From NCBI RefSeq assembly GCF_000758605.1, contig NZ_CP009282.1, positions 3,410,001 to 3,474,000 on the forward strand: a stretch of 64,000 nt of DNA, written 5' to 3'. The first letter of the stretch is position 1; each line of letters begins with the position of its first letter. A program made the position numbers and the translations under genes. This document shows, one piece after another, positions 45,191 through 52,581 of this stretch. This DNA is from Paenibacillus sp. FSL R5-0912. Lineage in GTDB: Bacteria; Bacillota; Bacilli; Paenibacillales; Paenibacillaceae. The notes under the pieces were generated by a model. It searched no databases, had not been told where the DNA came from, and was given only the letters and a program-made list of their open reading frames with translations.

Positions 45191-45697
45191 ATGAAATTAC
45201 ATATTATAGGCGGCGGGGGGAGCGGGAAATCCTACATATCCGCATTAATGAGCCGGAAGCTGAATATCCCCCATTACGAGTTAGATGATATTTTCTGGGA
45301 TAATGAAGCGGATGTATATGGAGTAAAAGCGCCGGAGGAAGAGCGGGACCGTAAGCTAAAAGAAATCGTCAGTCGTGAATCATGGATCATCGAAGGTGTA
45401 TACCGTGCGTGGGTAGGGCCAAGTTTACTGGCTGCAGACAAGATCATCGTGCTTATGCCGCCGTTATCCGTACAAGAAGAGCGAATATGGAAGAGGCATG
45501 AGGAGCGTGTGTCCGGAGTGGCCGTAAGTAACAAGCGTGAGACTCCTGAAAGTGTCCGGGAGTTTATAGAGTGGAACAGGGATTATAATCACGTGAAGCT
45601 TCCCCGGTTTATTGAGAACTGTGAGTATAAGGATAAGCTGATTTCCGTGAACAATAACCTGGATATTCTGGAGCTGCTGGCAGTCCAAACGGAGTAA
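45191..45697 (+). CDS. P-loop kinase-like protein (topology modulation protein / FlaR-like)
   Basis: A 168-residue P-loop NTPase with Walker A IIGGGGSGKSYIS at the very N-terminus. The segments HYELDDIFWDN, ESWIIEGVYRAWV and DKIIVLMPPLSV resemble the family annotated as DNA topology modulation protein or adenylate-kinase-like ATPases. The lid region is replaced by a helix with RIWKRHEERVSG. Substrate is unknown; a small-molecule kinase is likely. It starts 18 bases after chrA and is closed by a strong terminator, so the two may be co-transcribed. Confidence 0.82.
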   Translation: MKLHIIGGGGSGKSYISALMSRKLNIPHYELDDIFWDNEADVYGVKAPEEERDRKLKEIVSRESWIIEGVYRAWVGPSLLAADKIIVLMPPLSVQEERIWKRHEERVSGVAVSNKRETPESVREFIEWNRDYNHVKLPRFIENCEYKDKLISVNNNLDILELLAVQTE

Positions 45698-45732
45698 GAG
45701 AGCAGGGGCTGTATACGGGGGATTTCGGCAAA

Positions 45733-45773
45733 TACAAAACAGTCCTTGGAAGGATTCCAAGGACTGTTTTGTA
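45733..45773. terminator. Perfect bidirectional terminator
   Basis: TACAAAACAGTCCTTGGAA and its exact complement flank GGA, giving a 19-base-pair stem with AT-rich ends. Confidence 0.9.
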
Positions 45774-45898
45774 TGCCGATTTTATTCAAGACCTAATTCA
45801 ACATAATAACAGAACGGAAAGAAACAGTCTATATTTTTTCCGGGAAATATAATACAGTGGGGTAGCCGGCAATAAATGAAGAAGCGGAGTGTTGTTCC

Positions 45899-46873
45899 TT
45901 GGAAATTTATTGTCATCTCGATGCTGCTGTCTTACAGGCGTATTTGGGGAAGGTCTTTGGCACAAGTTATTCTGTTGCAATGGTTACGAAGCTGCATGGT
46001 GGCGCGCAAAAGGTGGTCTATAAGATAGAATGCACTAATGGATTTTCTTGCGTTCTGTATGTGTGGGATATTACCATGAATTATTTTCAAGAAGAAATTG
46101 TGAATCAGAATACGAATGAGCAATCCTACGGCAGTGAACAATTTGAGATAAACAACAGATATTTACTCGAACATTCTATCCGGACGCCTGCTCTCTATGA
46201 TATGAATAAGGAAGGGAATCCTTATGATTTTGATTATGCGCTTGTTGAGTATGTAGCCGGGCAAGCAGCCGAGGCCTATTTCAATCATTCTGATTCCAGG
46301 GTTAAGGATACTATCTTTCAACGCCTGGGAGACATGATTACGGGCATGCATGCGGGGGAAAGCGAAATTTACGGAAAACCGGATCAGACCGAGCCCGACA
46401 CGGGACAATGTCATCTTATCCAGTTGCAAAATGCTATAATTCAGTTGTCATATGCCTCTGAATATATTGATGTTATCCGCAGGAATCAGGGTAAGCTGCT
46501 CGATATGCTGTACAACCTTGAGTCCAAAATAGAACCCAGAAGCCGTTATGGATATATTCACGGAGAGCTTGGTCCTAACCATGTGCTGGTTACGGATCAG
46601 CTTGAACCCTGTTTGATTGATATTGAAGGAGCCGGATTCTACGATATTGAGCACGAGCACAGTTTTATGGAATTCCGTTTTGGCGATTTCTACCGGTATC
46701 TGAAGAATGATAATCTCGATGTAAACAGGAAGCTGTTCTATCAATATCATCATCATCTTTCGTTGATCTCGGCGGGCTTAAAGCTGGTTCATAGAGGTTA
46801 TCCGGATCAGCAGACAGCAAAGGGAATTACTGATTATCATACCAGACGTGCTTTGCAGTTTATAGAATCTTGA
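45899..46873 (+). CDS. Aminoglycoside phosphotransferase (APH) family protein
   Basis: A 324-residue kinase-like-fold protein from TTG 45899 behind GGAG. The nucleotide lobe has LHGGAQKVVYKIEC; the catalytic loop is YIHGELGPNHVLV (Brenner-like HGxxxxN, with Glu where Asp is usual), and the metal Asp lies in LIDIEGAGFYDIE. Substitution of the catalytic Asp by Glu makes antibiotic resistance uncertain; the family also includes kinases for sugars, choline and other metabolites. It stands alone. Confidence 0.8.
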   Translation: MEIYCHLDAAVLQAYLGKVFGTSYSVAMVTKLHGGAQKVVYKIECTNGFSCVLYVWDITMNYFQEEIVNQNTNEQSYGSEQFEINNRYLLEHSIRTPALYDMNKEGNPYDFDYALVEYVAGQAAEAYFNHSDSRVKDTIFQRLGDMITGMHAGESEIYGKPDQTEPDTGQCHLIQLQNAIIQLSYASEYIDVIRRNQGKLLDMLYNLESKIEPRSRYGYIHGELGPNHVLVTDQLEPCLIDIEGAGFYDIEHEHSFMEFRFGDFYRYLKNDNLDVNRKLFYQYHHHLSLISAGLKLVHRGYPDQQTAKGITDYHTRRALQFIES

Positions 46874-46924
46874 GGGGAATCAAAGATGTAACCGCGAAAT
46901 AAAAAATATTGCGGACTTCAGAAA

Positions 46925-46960
46925 GAAGGTCTCTCTCCACGATGTGGATGAGAGACTTCT
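46925..46960 (+). other. Hairpin in the leader of the 46977 gene
   Basis: AGAAGGTCTCTC pairs with GAGAGACTTCT around an inner CAC/GTG pair set. GTTAGGAG, the ribosome site, follows immediately, so the hairpin is part of the leader or an inefficient terminator of the upstream gene. Confidence 0.45.
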
Positions 46961-46976
46961 GTTAGGAGTTTAGAAC

Positions 46977-47351
46977 ATGGACAAAGCTAAAAGAGAACTT
47001 TTAATGAACATCTGCCTATTCTCGCTAGTGTTAAGTGTGTTATACGGCATAATGATCACGGGCATCGATAATTCATTAGTATCTGAGACCTCATATATCA
47101 GTGGCCCCGGCGGATTCGTTGTGTTTGTGCTGTTCTTTTTAATTCTGTACCCTCTGCATATCCTGCTTAGTATGCTTCAATTTGCTGTCATCAGATTAGC
47201 CGGGGAATCGCTGGTAAAGCGGCTTGTTATCTCTAATGCAACAGGGCTTGTGGTTGTCGGAGCCATTTATTATATTACACAAGAAATTGAAGCGCTCTGG
47301 CTGATTTTCTCTCTGGCGGTTTTCTCTGCGGTAGCGCTTATAAGGAAATGA
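46977..47351 (+). CDS. Small four-helix membrane protein
   Basis: A 124-residue protein from ATG 46977 behind TTAGGAG. Four hydrophobic segments are seen (ICLFSLVLSVLYGIMITGI, FVVFVLFFLILYPLHILLS, LVISNATGLVVVGAIYYI, LWLIFSLAVFSAVALI). No family recognised. Possible roles are open. Confidence 0.6.
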   Translation: MDKAKRELLMNICLFSLVLSVLYGIMITGIDNSLVSETSYISGPGGFVVFVLFFLILYPLHILLSMLQFAVIRLAGESLVKRLVISNATGLVVVGAIYYITQEIEALWLIFSLAVFSAVALIRK

Positions 47352-47401
47352 AGAATTCCTTTTTCCTTATAAGCAGGCAGTAAGGAGCGCCTGGCACATA
47401 G

Positions 47402-47529
47402 CTGTATTCTGTACAATTAAAATTGAGCAAAGTATTCTTCTTCGGCAAAAAAGAATTATATAAGAGTACAGAGTGCAATTAAATCTCTTTCTTAGGCATA
47501 TTGGCTCGCTTTAGTTGTACAAAATACAG
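47402..47529. repeat. Cluster of 20-base intergenic repeats
   Basis: CTGTATTCTGTACAATTAAA (47402-47421) is found again, inverted with 18 of 20 matches, at 47510-47529, and as a poorer direct copy at about 47464-47483. The 300-base gap 47352-47649 holds these repeats and a terminator but no credible gene. The layout resembles a small non-autonomous element or a repeat family. Confidence 0.55.
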
Positions 47530-47569
47530 TTAAAGCTTGCCCATGTCTCTGGCTAAGCCAGTACAACAT

Positions 47570-47615
47570 AACAGCGGCAGCTCAGGACTTCATCCCGTCC
47601 ATGGCTGCCGCTGTT
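47570..47615 (-). terminator. Hairpin terminator for minus-strand genes
   Basis: AACAGCGGCAGC and GCTGCCGCTGTT form a 12-base-pair perfect stem with a 22-base loop, 35 bases after the 47650 gene. Confidence 0.6.
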
Positions 47616-47649
47616 TGATGTATCCCGTTGAGCGTCACACTAAACCAGC

Positions 47650-47865
47650 TTACTTAGCAAAATCAAGCCCTTTGTCTGCAAGTGCCTGGCGGAGAATACG
47701 GATGCCCTTGGGACCCATGCCGTGCAGCTTCAACAGCTCTGCTTCTGTAATTGTGTTTAGCTGCTCCAGGCTTACAATACCGGCTCCGGCCAGCGCCCGG
47801 TGCGCCGGCTTGGAGATTATCTCTGGCAGGCTGCTGCCTGGCGGGGATTCATGAGTATCTGTCAC
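47650..47865 (-). CDS. Helix-hairpin-helix small DNA-binding protein
   Basis: A 71-residue protein from GTG 47865, eight bases behind GAGAGGAG. A short Pro/Ser-rich N-terminus is followed by one helix-hairpin-helix unit (LAGAGIVSLEQLNTITEAEL then LLKLHGMGPKGIRILRQALA), like the C-terminal domain of the RNA polymerase alpha subunit or a stand-alone HhH protein. It may bind DNA non-specifically. It follows the phosphoesterase gene by 28 bases, in the same direction. Confidence 0.78.
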   Translation of the reverse strand: MTDTHESPPGSSLPEIISKPAHRALAGAGIVSLEQLNTITEAELLKLHGMGPKGIRILRQALADKGLDFAK

Positions 47866-47893
47866 TAAGCATGCTCCTCTCAAATAATGTCGG

Positions 47894-49306
47894 TTACTGT
47901 GTAGTCAGAACCATCTCCAGCGATACATTGCTCTGACCGGAGTGTTCGGCCATACTGCGGATATACCCGGACATGAATCCGCCCTCCATACTCTCCCACA
48001 GCTTGTATCCCGGCATGGCTTGGATCTCATCCAGTGAGTCAGCTGCGCTGCCAGCGAAATATTTCACGTTCAGCCTGGACATGACTTCGGCCATCGACTG
48101 CTTCTGAGCCGCTGTAAAGGTGCTATCCTTCAGTCTGGTCATTGCCTTCTCATAAGATTCACTTGCAAAGGTCTCTTCAGCATATGATTTGAAGTTCAGC
48201 AGATGAGGGTCGGTAATATCCTTCGCTTGAGCCCAGCCCTCCACGTCTACTGCGGCCGTATTATAAGTGAAAGCACGGGAGACCGGATCAAACGTCATCG
48301 CGCCGTACTGATGGGGATTAACTGCCATTGCGCTAGTAGCAATATCGTATACAGGCATGGCCGGATCAATAGAATCTGCAGAAGGGTCCCGGCGGATATC
48401 CTGCATATGGATATGTCCGGATAAGACCAGATTGAGGCCATCCTTGCGGAGTGTCTTCATGGTTTCCTGGCTGTTGTTAAGCTTGAAGCCGGATACCGCC
48501 ATGGAGGTGTGGCTTAACAGATTATGATGCATTACGGTAATGATCGAGGCATGCTCCTGTGCGGCCAGCTTCACATTTTCATCCATCCAGGACAAGGTTG
48601 AAGGTAAGAGCCGCCCGTCTGTCTGCGGGAAATTGTACTCTTCATTATGTGCATACTGGGCGCTGTCAATCATCAGAAGCCAGAGGCCTGGAGCGGCCTT
48701 AACCACATAGCTTAGGCTGTCAGCATCCCGGGATAGCGCCTCATGGTAACCGAAATCCTCATAGGTCGCGAGGAAATCCTCCGCGTTAATATGATCTGCA
48801 ACCACCTGCTTGTCACCGTCAAAGGATCTGGCCCAAGGGTTATTAATATCGTGGTTACCGGGAATAACATATACGCTGGTACCCATTGCCTCAATCCGGT
48901 GCAGCTTCGCGGCTAATTCTTTATGGCTGCTTGCTTCACCATTGTTGGTGAGATCGCCACTGAGAATGAGGAATTCAGGCTCCTTCTGTTCCACATCATA
49001 GACAAGGGCTTCAGTCAATTCATCACTGTAGGGAAGCATCTTACCGTCTCCGCCCGTGACATAGGTCTGGAAGGCTTGGCCGCCATCCTCAAGCGCTTTA
49101 TCCAGATAATGTGTATCGGTAGCGACCCAGAAGGACACAGGCGCAGTGGAATCTATAGCTGTCTCAGGTTCTGTAACCGCGGCCGCTGCATTTAAAGATG
49201 TCGAAGCTCTTTCTTTGCAGCCGCTTAAAATCAAGGCAGAACTTAGCAGCATTAATAATGTGAATTTCATTGTTCTTTTAGTTCCATCCTTAACAGGGGA
49301 GCTCAT
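47894..49306 (-). CDS. Secreted metallophosphoesterase lipoprotein
   Basis: A 470-residue lipoprotein from ATG 49306 behind AAGG; a longer start at 49327 lacks a site. The lipobox is LILSGC. The calcineurin-like domain carries all dimetal motifs: VATDTHYLD, LILSGDLTNNGE, VIPGNHDINNPW, MHHNLLSH and LSGHIHMQD. A C-terminal ~120-residue helical part follows. Such enzymes cleave phosphomonoesters or diesters outside the cell; the substrate is unknown. Confidence 0.9.
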   Translation of the reverse strand: MSSPVKDGTKRTMKFTLLMLLSSALILSGCKERASTSLNAAAAVTEPETAIDSTAPVSFWVATDTHYLDKALEDGGQAFQTYVTGGDGKMLPYSDELTEALVYDVEQKEPEFLILSGDLTNNGEASSHKELAAKLHRIEAMGTSVYVIPGNHDINNPWARSFDGDKQVVADHINAEDFLATYEDFGYHEALSRDADSLSYVVKAAPGLWLLMIDSAQYAHNEEYNFPQTDGRLLPSTLSWMDENVKLAAQEHASIITVMHHNLLSHTSMAVSGFKLNNSQETMKTLRKDGLNLVLSGHIHMQDIRRDPSADSIDPAMPVYDIATSAMAVNPHQYGAMTFDPVSRAFTYNTAAVDVEGWAQAKDITDPHLLNFKSYAEETFASESYEKAMTRLKDSTFTAAQKQSMAEVMSRLNVKYFAGSAADSLDEIQAMPGYKLWESMEGGFMSGYIRSMAEHSGQSNVSLEMVLTTQ

Positions 49307-49513
49307 GAATTGACCTTCTTTCTGCACTTTTGCTGAATCATTGTAGCGTATTTATTGACAGGTTGTATATACGAAAAGTTAGTGCCATGTTTCTAAATGT
49401 AAAGATCAGCTTATAGAAAATAGTGGAAGGCGTATAATTACTGCCAATACTGCGACACTAAGAGCTGATATATAAGCATAAGCAAGCAGACAGGAGAAAG
49501 TTGTGAATAAGAG

Positions 49514-49561
49514 TTGTATTCCGGTAGGAAAAGTGTTAAGATTTATAAAAGTAAGTTACTT
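49514..49561 (+). promoter_or_regulatory. Promoter and palindromic operator of the nitroreductase gene
   Basis: TTGTAT (49514-49519) and TAAGAT (49537-49542) are 17 bases apart. A perfect 13-base palindrome AAGTAAGTTACTT (49549-49561) lies at the expected start of transcription, a good position for repression. Confidence 0.55.
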
Positions 49562-49584
49562 AATTAAATGGAGGTAGTTATTTT

Positions 49585-50184
49585 ATGTCTAAGAGCTTTT
49601 TCGAAGCGGTAAAAGGTAGACGTTCCGTATATGCCATCAGTAAAGAATCGCCAATCTCTGATGAACAGATCCAGAAGATCGTTGAAGAGGCAGTATTACA
49701 TAGCCCGACTTCCTTCAACTCCCAGAGCTCCAGAGCCGTGGTTCTGCTGGGTGAACAACATGATAAACTGTGGGATATCACTGCAGAGACTTTGCGCAAA
49801 ATCGTTCCCACTGAACAATTCGAAGGGACAGCACAGAAGTTAGCCTCCTTCAAAGCCGGTTACGGCTCCGTGCTCTTCTTCGAAGACCAGGCGGTAGTGA
49901 AGCATCTTCAAGAGAACTTTGCACTGTATGCAGAGAATTTCCCGATCTGGGCCAACCAGTCCTCAGGGATTCTGCAGTTCGTAGTGTGGACAGCTTTCGC
50001 AGAACAGGGTCTGGGCGCTTCGCTTCAGCATTATAACCCGCTGATTGACGATGAAGTCAAAGAAACATTCGGTATTCCGGCAGAGTGGAAGCTGATTGCG
50101 CAGCTGCCATTCGGTACAACTGTAACCCCTCCGGGAGAGAAGGAATTCCAGCCGATCGAAGAGCGTGTGAAAGTCATTAAATAA
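49585..50184 (+). CDS. Nitroreductase family protein
   Basis: A 199-residue flavin (FMN) oxidoreductase. Its N-terminus FFEAVKGRRSVYAISKES and LHSPTSFNSQSSRAVVLLGE give the FMN phosphate-binding Arg/Ser pattern; LGASLQHYNPLIDDEV is near the C-terminal half. It probably reduces nitro compounds or quinones with NAD(P)H. A palindrome over its transcription start matches a half-site near the HxlR gene, consistent with YodB-type control in B. subtilis, but that link is inference. The start ATG is behind GGAGG. Confidence 0.92.
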   Translation: MSKSFFEAVKGRRSVYAISKESPISDEQIQKIVEEAVLHSPTSFNSQSSRAVVLLGEQHDKLWDITAETLRKIVPTEQFEGTAQKLASFKAGYGSVLFFEDQAVVKHLQENFALYAENFPIWANQSSGILQFVVWTAFAEQGLGASLQHYNPLIDDEVKETFGIPAEWKLIAQLPFGTTVTPPGEKEFQPIEERVKVIK

Positions 50185-50209
50185 GGAAACATAACAATAA
50201 GTGGTTTAG

Positions 50210-50260
50210 AACCTCCCTGATCCGGCTAAGTATGAGTATAGTCAGATCAAGGAGGTTTTT
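50210..50260 (+). terminator. Terminator whose 3' arm contains the next gene's ribosome site
   Basis: AACCTCCCTGATC (50210-50222) pairs with GATCAAGGAGGTT (50245-50257) and is followed by TTT. The GGAGG in the second arm is the Shine-Dalgarno of the gene at 50264, so the stem would both stop transcripts and hide the site from ribosomes on read-through mRNA. Confidence 0.7.
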
Positions 50261-50263
50261 GTT

Positions 50264-50458
50264 ATGCCATGGAATAAAGGAGACTATCCGGATTCTCTGA
50301 AGAACTTCACTGCACCAGTGCGCAACAAGGCTGTGGAAATTGCCAATGCGCTGCTTGAGGATGGCTATGAGGAGGGGCAGGCGATTGCCATTGCAACCGC
50401 GCAGGCCAAGGAGTGGGGCGCGAATCATGACAAACAGATCCGTAAAAAGAATCATTGA
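50264..50458 (+). CDS. Small conserved YdaT-like protein
   Basis: A 64-residue protein beginning MPWNKGDYPDSLKNFTAPVR, a pattern common to short Bacillales and proteobacterial proteins (YdaT-type), with KAVEIANALLEDGYEEGQAI and IATAQAKEW following. It is probably a small alpha-helical cytosolic protein; no function is known. The ribosome site is buried in a hairpin. Confidence 0.8.
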   Translation: MPWNKGDYPDSLKNFTAPVRNKAVEIANALLEDGYEEGQAIAIATAQAKEWGANHDKQIRKKNH

Positions 50459-50488
50459 CCACTGTGCCCGGGCCTAAGGCCGGACAGC

Positions 50489-50522
50489 AAAGAGGACAGG
50501 CGGGAATCCGCCTGTCCTCTTT
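50489..50522. terminator. Bidirectional terminator
   Basis: AAAGAGGACAGGCGG and CCGCCTGTCCTCTTT form a 15-base-pair stem with a GAAT loop, between convergent genes. Confidence 0.9.
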
Positions 50523-50554
50523 AGGTATGTGCATATTATGCAGGAATGAATAGA

Positions 50555-51793
50555 TTACTTGGCTGGAGCTTCTGTTGCAGCAGCAGGGTCTGCGCTGGCA
50601 TCTGGTGCGGCAGATGCTGCCGGAGTAGCGGATGCATCTGGAGTATCGGTCAAAGTATTGGTGATGGTGGCATTCTTGGTCAAATCAGCCAGCCAGGTAG
50701 AAGACATTTCCGAGACTTTCTGCGCTTTCAGAGTCTTGGTGATTTCCTCTTTTTTCTCAGCAAGCGTGTATTCATGTGCTTCTTTACGGTCAGTAACCTT
50801 GATAATGTGATAACCGTAATCGGTCTTCACAGCACCGCTGGTTTCGCCAACCTTCATGTTGAAGGCTGCATCGGAGAATTCAGCAACCATATCGGCACGT
50901 TTGAAGAAGTCGAGGTCTCCGCCTTTGTCTTTGGAACCGGTATCTGCAGATTTCTCTTTAGCGATTGTGGCGAAGTCTGCTCCGTCTTTCAGCTGTTTGA
51001 CGATGGCATCGGCTTCTTCTTTGGTTTCAACGAGGATGTGGGAAGCGCGAACTTCTTCTTCCTGATTGAAGGTAGCTTTGTTCTCGTCATAGTATTTGGA
51101 GATATCCTCATCCGTAATGGTAACCTTCGGTTCAACCAGCTTGCGGATTTCAACCTGCAAAGGCATTTGCTTCTTCAGGTCTTCCAGAGTCATGGAGCTC
51201 TGCTGCAGAGCAGAATTCAGGGCTTCCTCACCGCCGAACTGGGTGATCAGGTCTGCGATCTCCTGGTTAATGTCTTCATCGGTTACGGTAATGTTGGCTT
51301 TCTTCGCTTCCTGATCCACGAGAGTGGTAGTAATCAGGTTCTGCAGCGTGGATTCCCCGCCTGCTTCAACCAATTTATCGTAAAGCTGTGCTTTCGTGAT
51401 ATCCGTTCCGTTAACGGTAGCAACAGCGATCTTGCTGTCGTCTTTCTTGAAAGGCTGCACAATCAGGACTACAATTAATGCCGCTGCCAATATGATGGAG
51501 GCGATCATCCAGCCTTTACCACCCGCAGGTGCGGCCGGCTTGGAAGGAGGAGTACCGTCGCCTACCTTGTTCATTACGGGAACGCTTTCTTCAATTTTCG
51601 GAGAATGCACGCTGCTGGAGCTTTCTGTTGCAGCTTGTACAGGTTCTGCCGGAATCATTACTTCCTCCTGAGGGTCAGATACGGCCTCCGCAGGTTCAAT
51701 TCCATCTTCCGGGGTAACTACAGAAGTGTCGTTCTCTTCCGGCGTTCCGCCGTTTTCAAGCTGTCCATTTTCGTTGAAATCTTTTTTGTCCAT
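50555..51793 (-). CDS. PrsA/SurA-like peptidyl-prolyl isomerase, membrane-anchored
   Basis: A 412-residue protein. An acidic cytoplasmic tail of ~90 residues precedes a single helix (GWMIASIILAAALIVVLIV), rather than the lipobox of classical PrsA. A SurA/PrsA N-terminal chaperone part follows (VNGTDITKAQLYDKLVEAG), then a parvulin PpiC domain (EVRASHILVETKEEADAIV, DLDFFKRADMVAEFSDAAF, TDYGYHIIKVTDR). The C-terminus is Ala/Pro/Thr/Asp-rich. It probably folds exported proteins at the membrane-wall interface. ATG 51793 lies behind GGGAG. Confidence 0.9.
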   Translation of the reverse strand: MDKKDFNENGQLENGGTPEENDTSVVTPEDGIEPAEAVSDPQEEVMIPAEPVQAATESSSSVHSPKIEESVPVMNKVGDGTPPSKPAAPAGGKGWMIASIILAAALIVVLIVQPFKKDDSKIAVATVNGTDITKAQLYDKLVEAGGESTLQNLITTTLVDQEAKKANITVTDEDINQEIADLITQFGGEEALNSALQQSSMTLEDLKKQMPLQVEIRKLVEPKVTITDEDISKYYDENKATFNQEEEVRASHILVETKEEADAIVKQLKDGADFATIAKEKSADTGSKDKGGDLDFFKRADMVAEFSDAAFNMKVGETSGAVKTDYGYHIIKVTDRKEAHEYTLAEKKEEITKTLKAQKVSEMSSTWLADLTKNATITNTLTDTPDASATPAASAAPDASADPAAATEAPAK

Positions 51794-51922
51794 TATAATT
51801 AATGACTCCCTTCAATATAGGTGGTGCCTGTCTTTCTACAACTTTACCAGAAAACAGAATTCCAAACCTTAAGAAAGTATAAAAAAGCATAATAACTTTT
51901 TAAGATTCCATTAAGAAACAGG

Positions 51923-51965
51923 AAAAAGCCGGAGCAGCAATAGGTTTCCCCATGCACGCTCCGGC
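51923..51965 (-). terminator. Terminator of the LytTR gene
   Basis: On the minus strand GCCGGAGC pairs with GCTCCGGC and is followed by TTTTT. It lies 80 bases after the stop of the 52047 gene. Confidence 0.7.
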
Positions 51966-52046
51966 CAGATGAGAGAGACATTGAATGCATAAAAATGATT
52001 CCATGCTGTATTCTACGGATTAGCGGGCAGCGGATATGTATCCGCC

Positions 52047-52382
52047 TTAGGAGCTAAGTCCTCTCAGCAGATGGCGGATGCTTTCCTGTTTGCGTCTGGG
52101 AACACGCACAGACTTGGCATACAAGCCCATTTCACCGAAGTAGATACAGTCATCTTCGATGGAACTGATCTTGTTCAGGTTAACGTAGCAGCCCCCGTAC
52201 ACATGATAATAGCTGTTGCTTGACAATAAGCGGTTCAATTGCTCGGCAGTCATTCTCTTTTTAATGTTGTAGTTTCTGCCGTGAAAAATGACCAGGTCAT
52301 GGTCCCCGACCTTAAAGAACAGAATGTCTGTCTCCACCTCGAAGTCCTCATATACATTTCTGGCTTCCAGCAGGCTGCTCAT
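52047..52382 (-). CDS. Stand-alone LytTR-domain regulator
   Basis: A 111-residue protein from ATG 52382 behind AAAGGGGGAAC. Almost all of it is a LytTR-type DNA-binding domain (ILFFKVGDHDLVIFHGRNY, YYHVYGGCYVNLNKISSIED, VPRRKQESIRHLL), with no receiver domain. Such proteins bind DNA with a beta-fold, and targets in this genome are unknown. A cre site and a 14-base palindrome cover its promoter, so CcpA repression by preferred sugars is likely. Confidence 0.85.
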   Translation of the reverse strand: MSSLLEARNVYEDFEVETDILFFKVGDHDLVIFHGRNYNIKKRMTAEQLNRLLSSNSYYHVYGGCYVNLNKISSIEDDCIYFGEMGLYAKSVRVPRRKQESIRHLLRGLSS

Positions 52383-52406
52383 TCGTGTTCCCCCTTTATA
52401 CTTAAT

Positions 52407-52434
52407 TAACATCGATGTTAGCGCTTTCATTATA
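52407..52434 (-). promoter_or_regulatory. cre site, palindrome and -10 box of the LytTR gene
   Basis: Minus strand ATGAAAGCGCTAACA (plus 52416-52430) fits the CcpA consensus WTGNAARCGNWWWCA at every position. It abuts TATAAT (52429-52434). The palindrome TAACATCGATGTTA (52407-52420) overlaps the cre site. Confidence 0.7.
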
Positions 52435-52581
52435 ACATACTCTTTTTGCTTTGAGAAGTCTTATTTTTGAAATGTTTTTTGTCATTTTTTCCGTTGCATT
52501 TGTCATACCTCACGAAAAACTGTAAATTATATAGATGGCTGATATGCATCCATAACCACAAGTTGGAGGAGGATTACCCAG

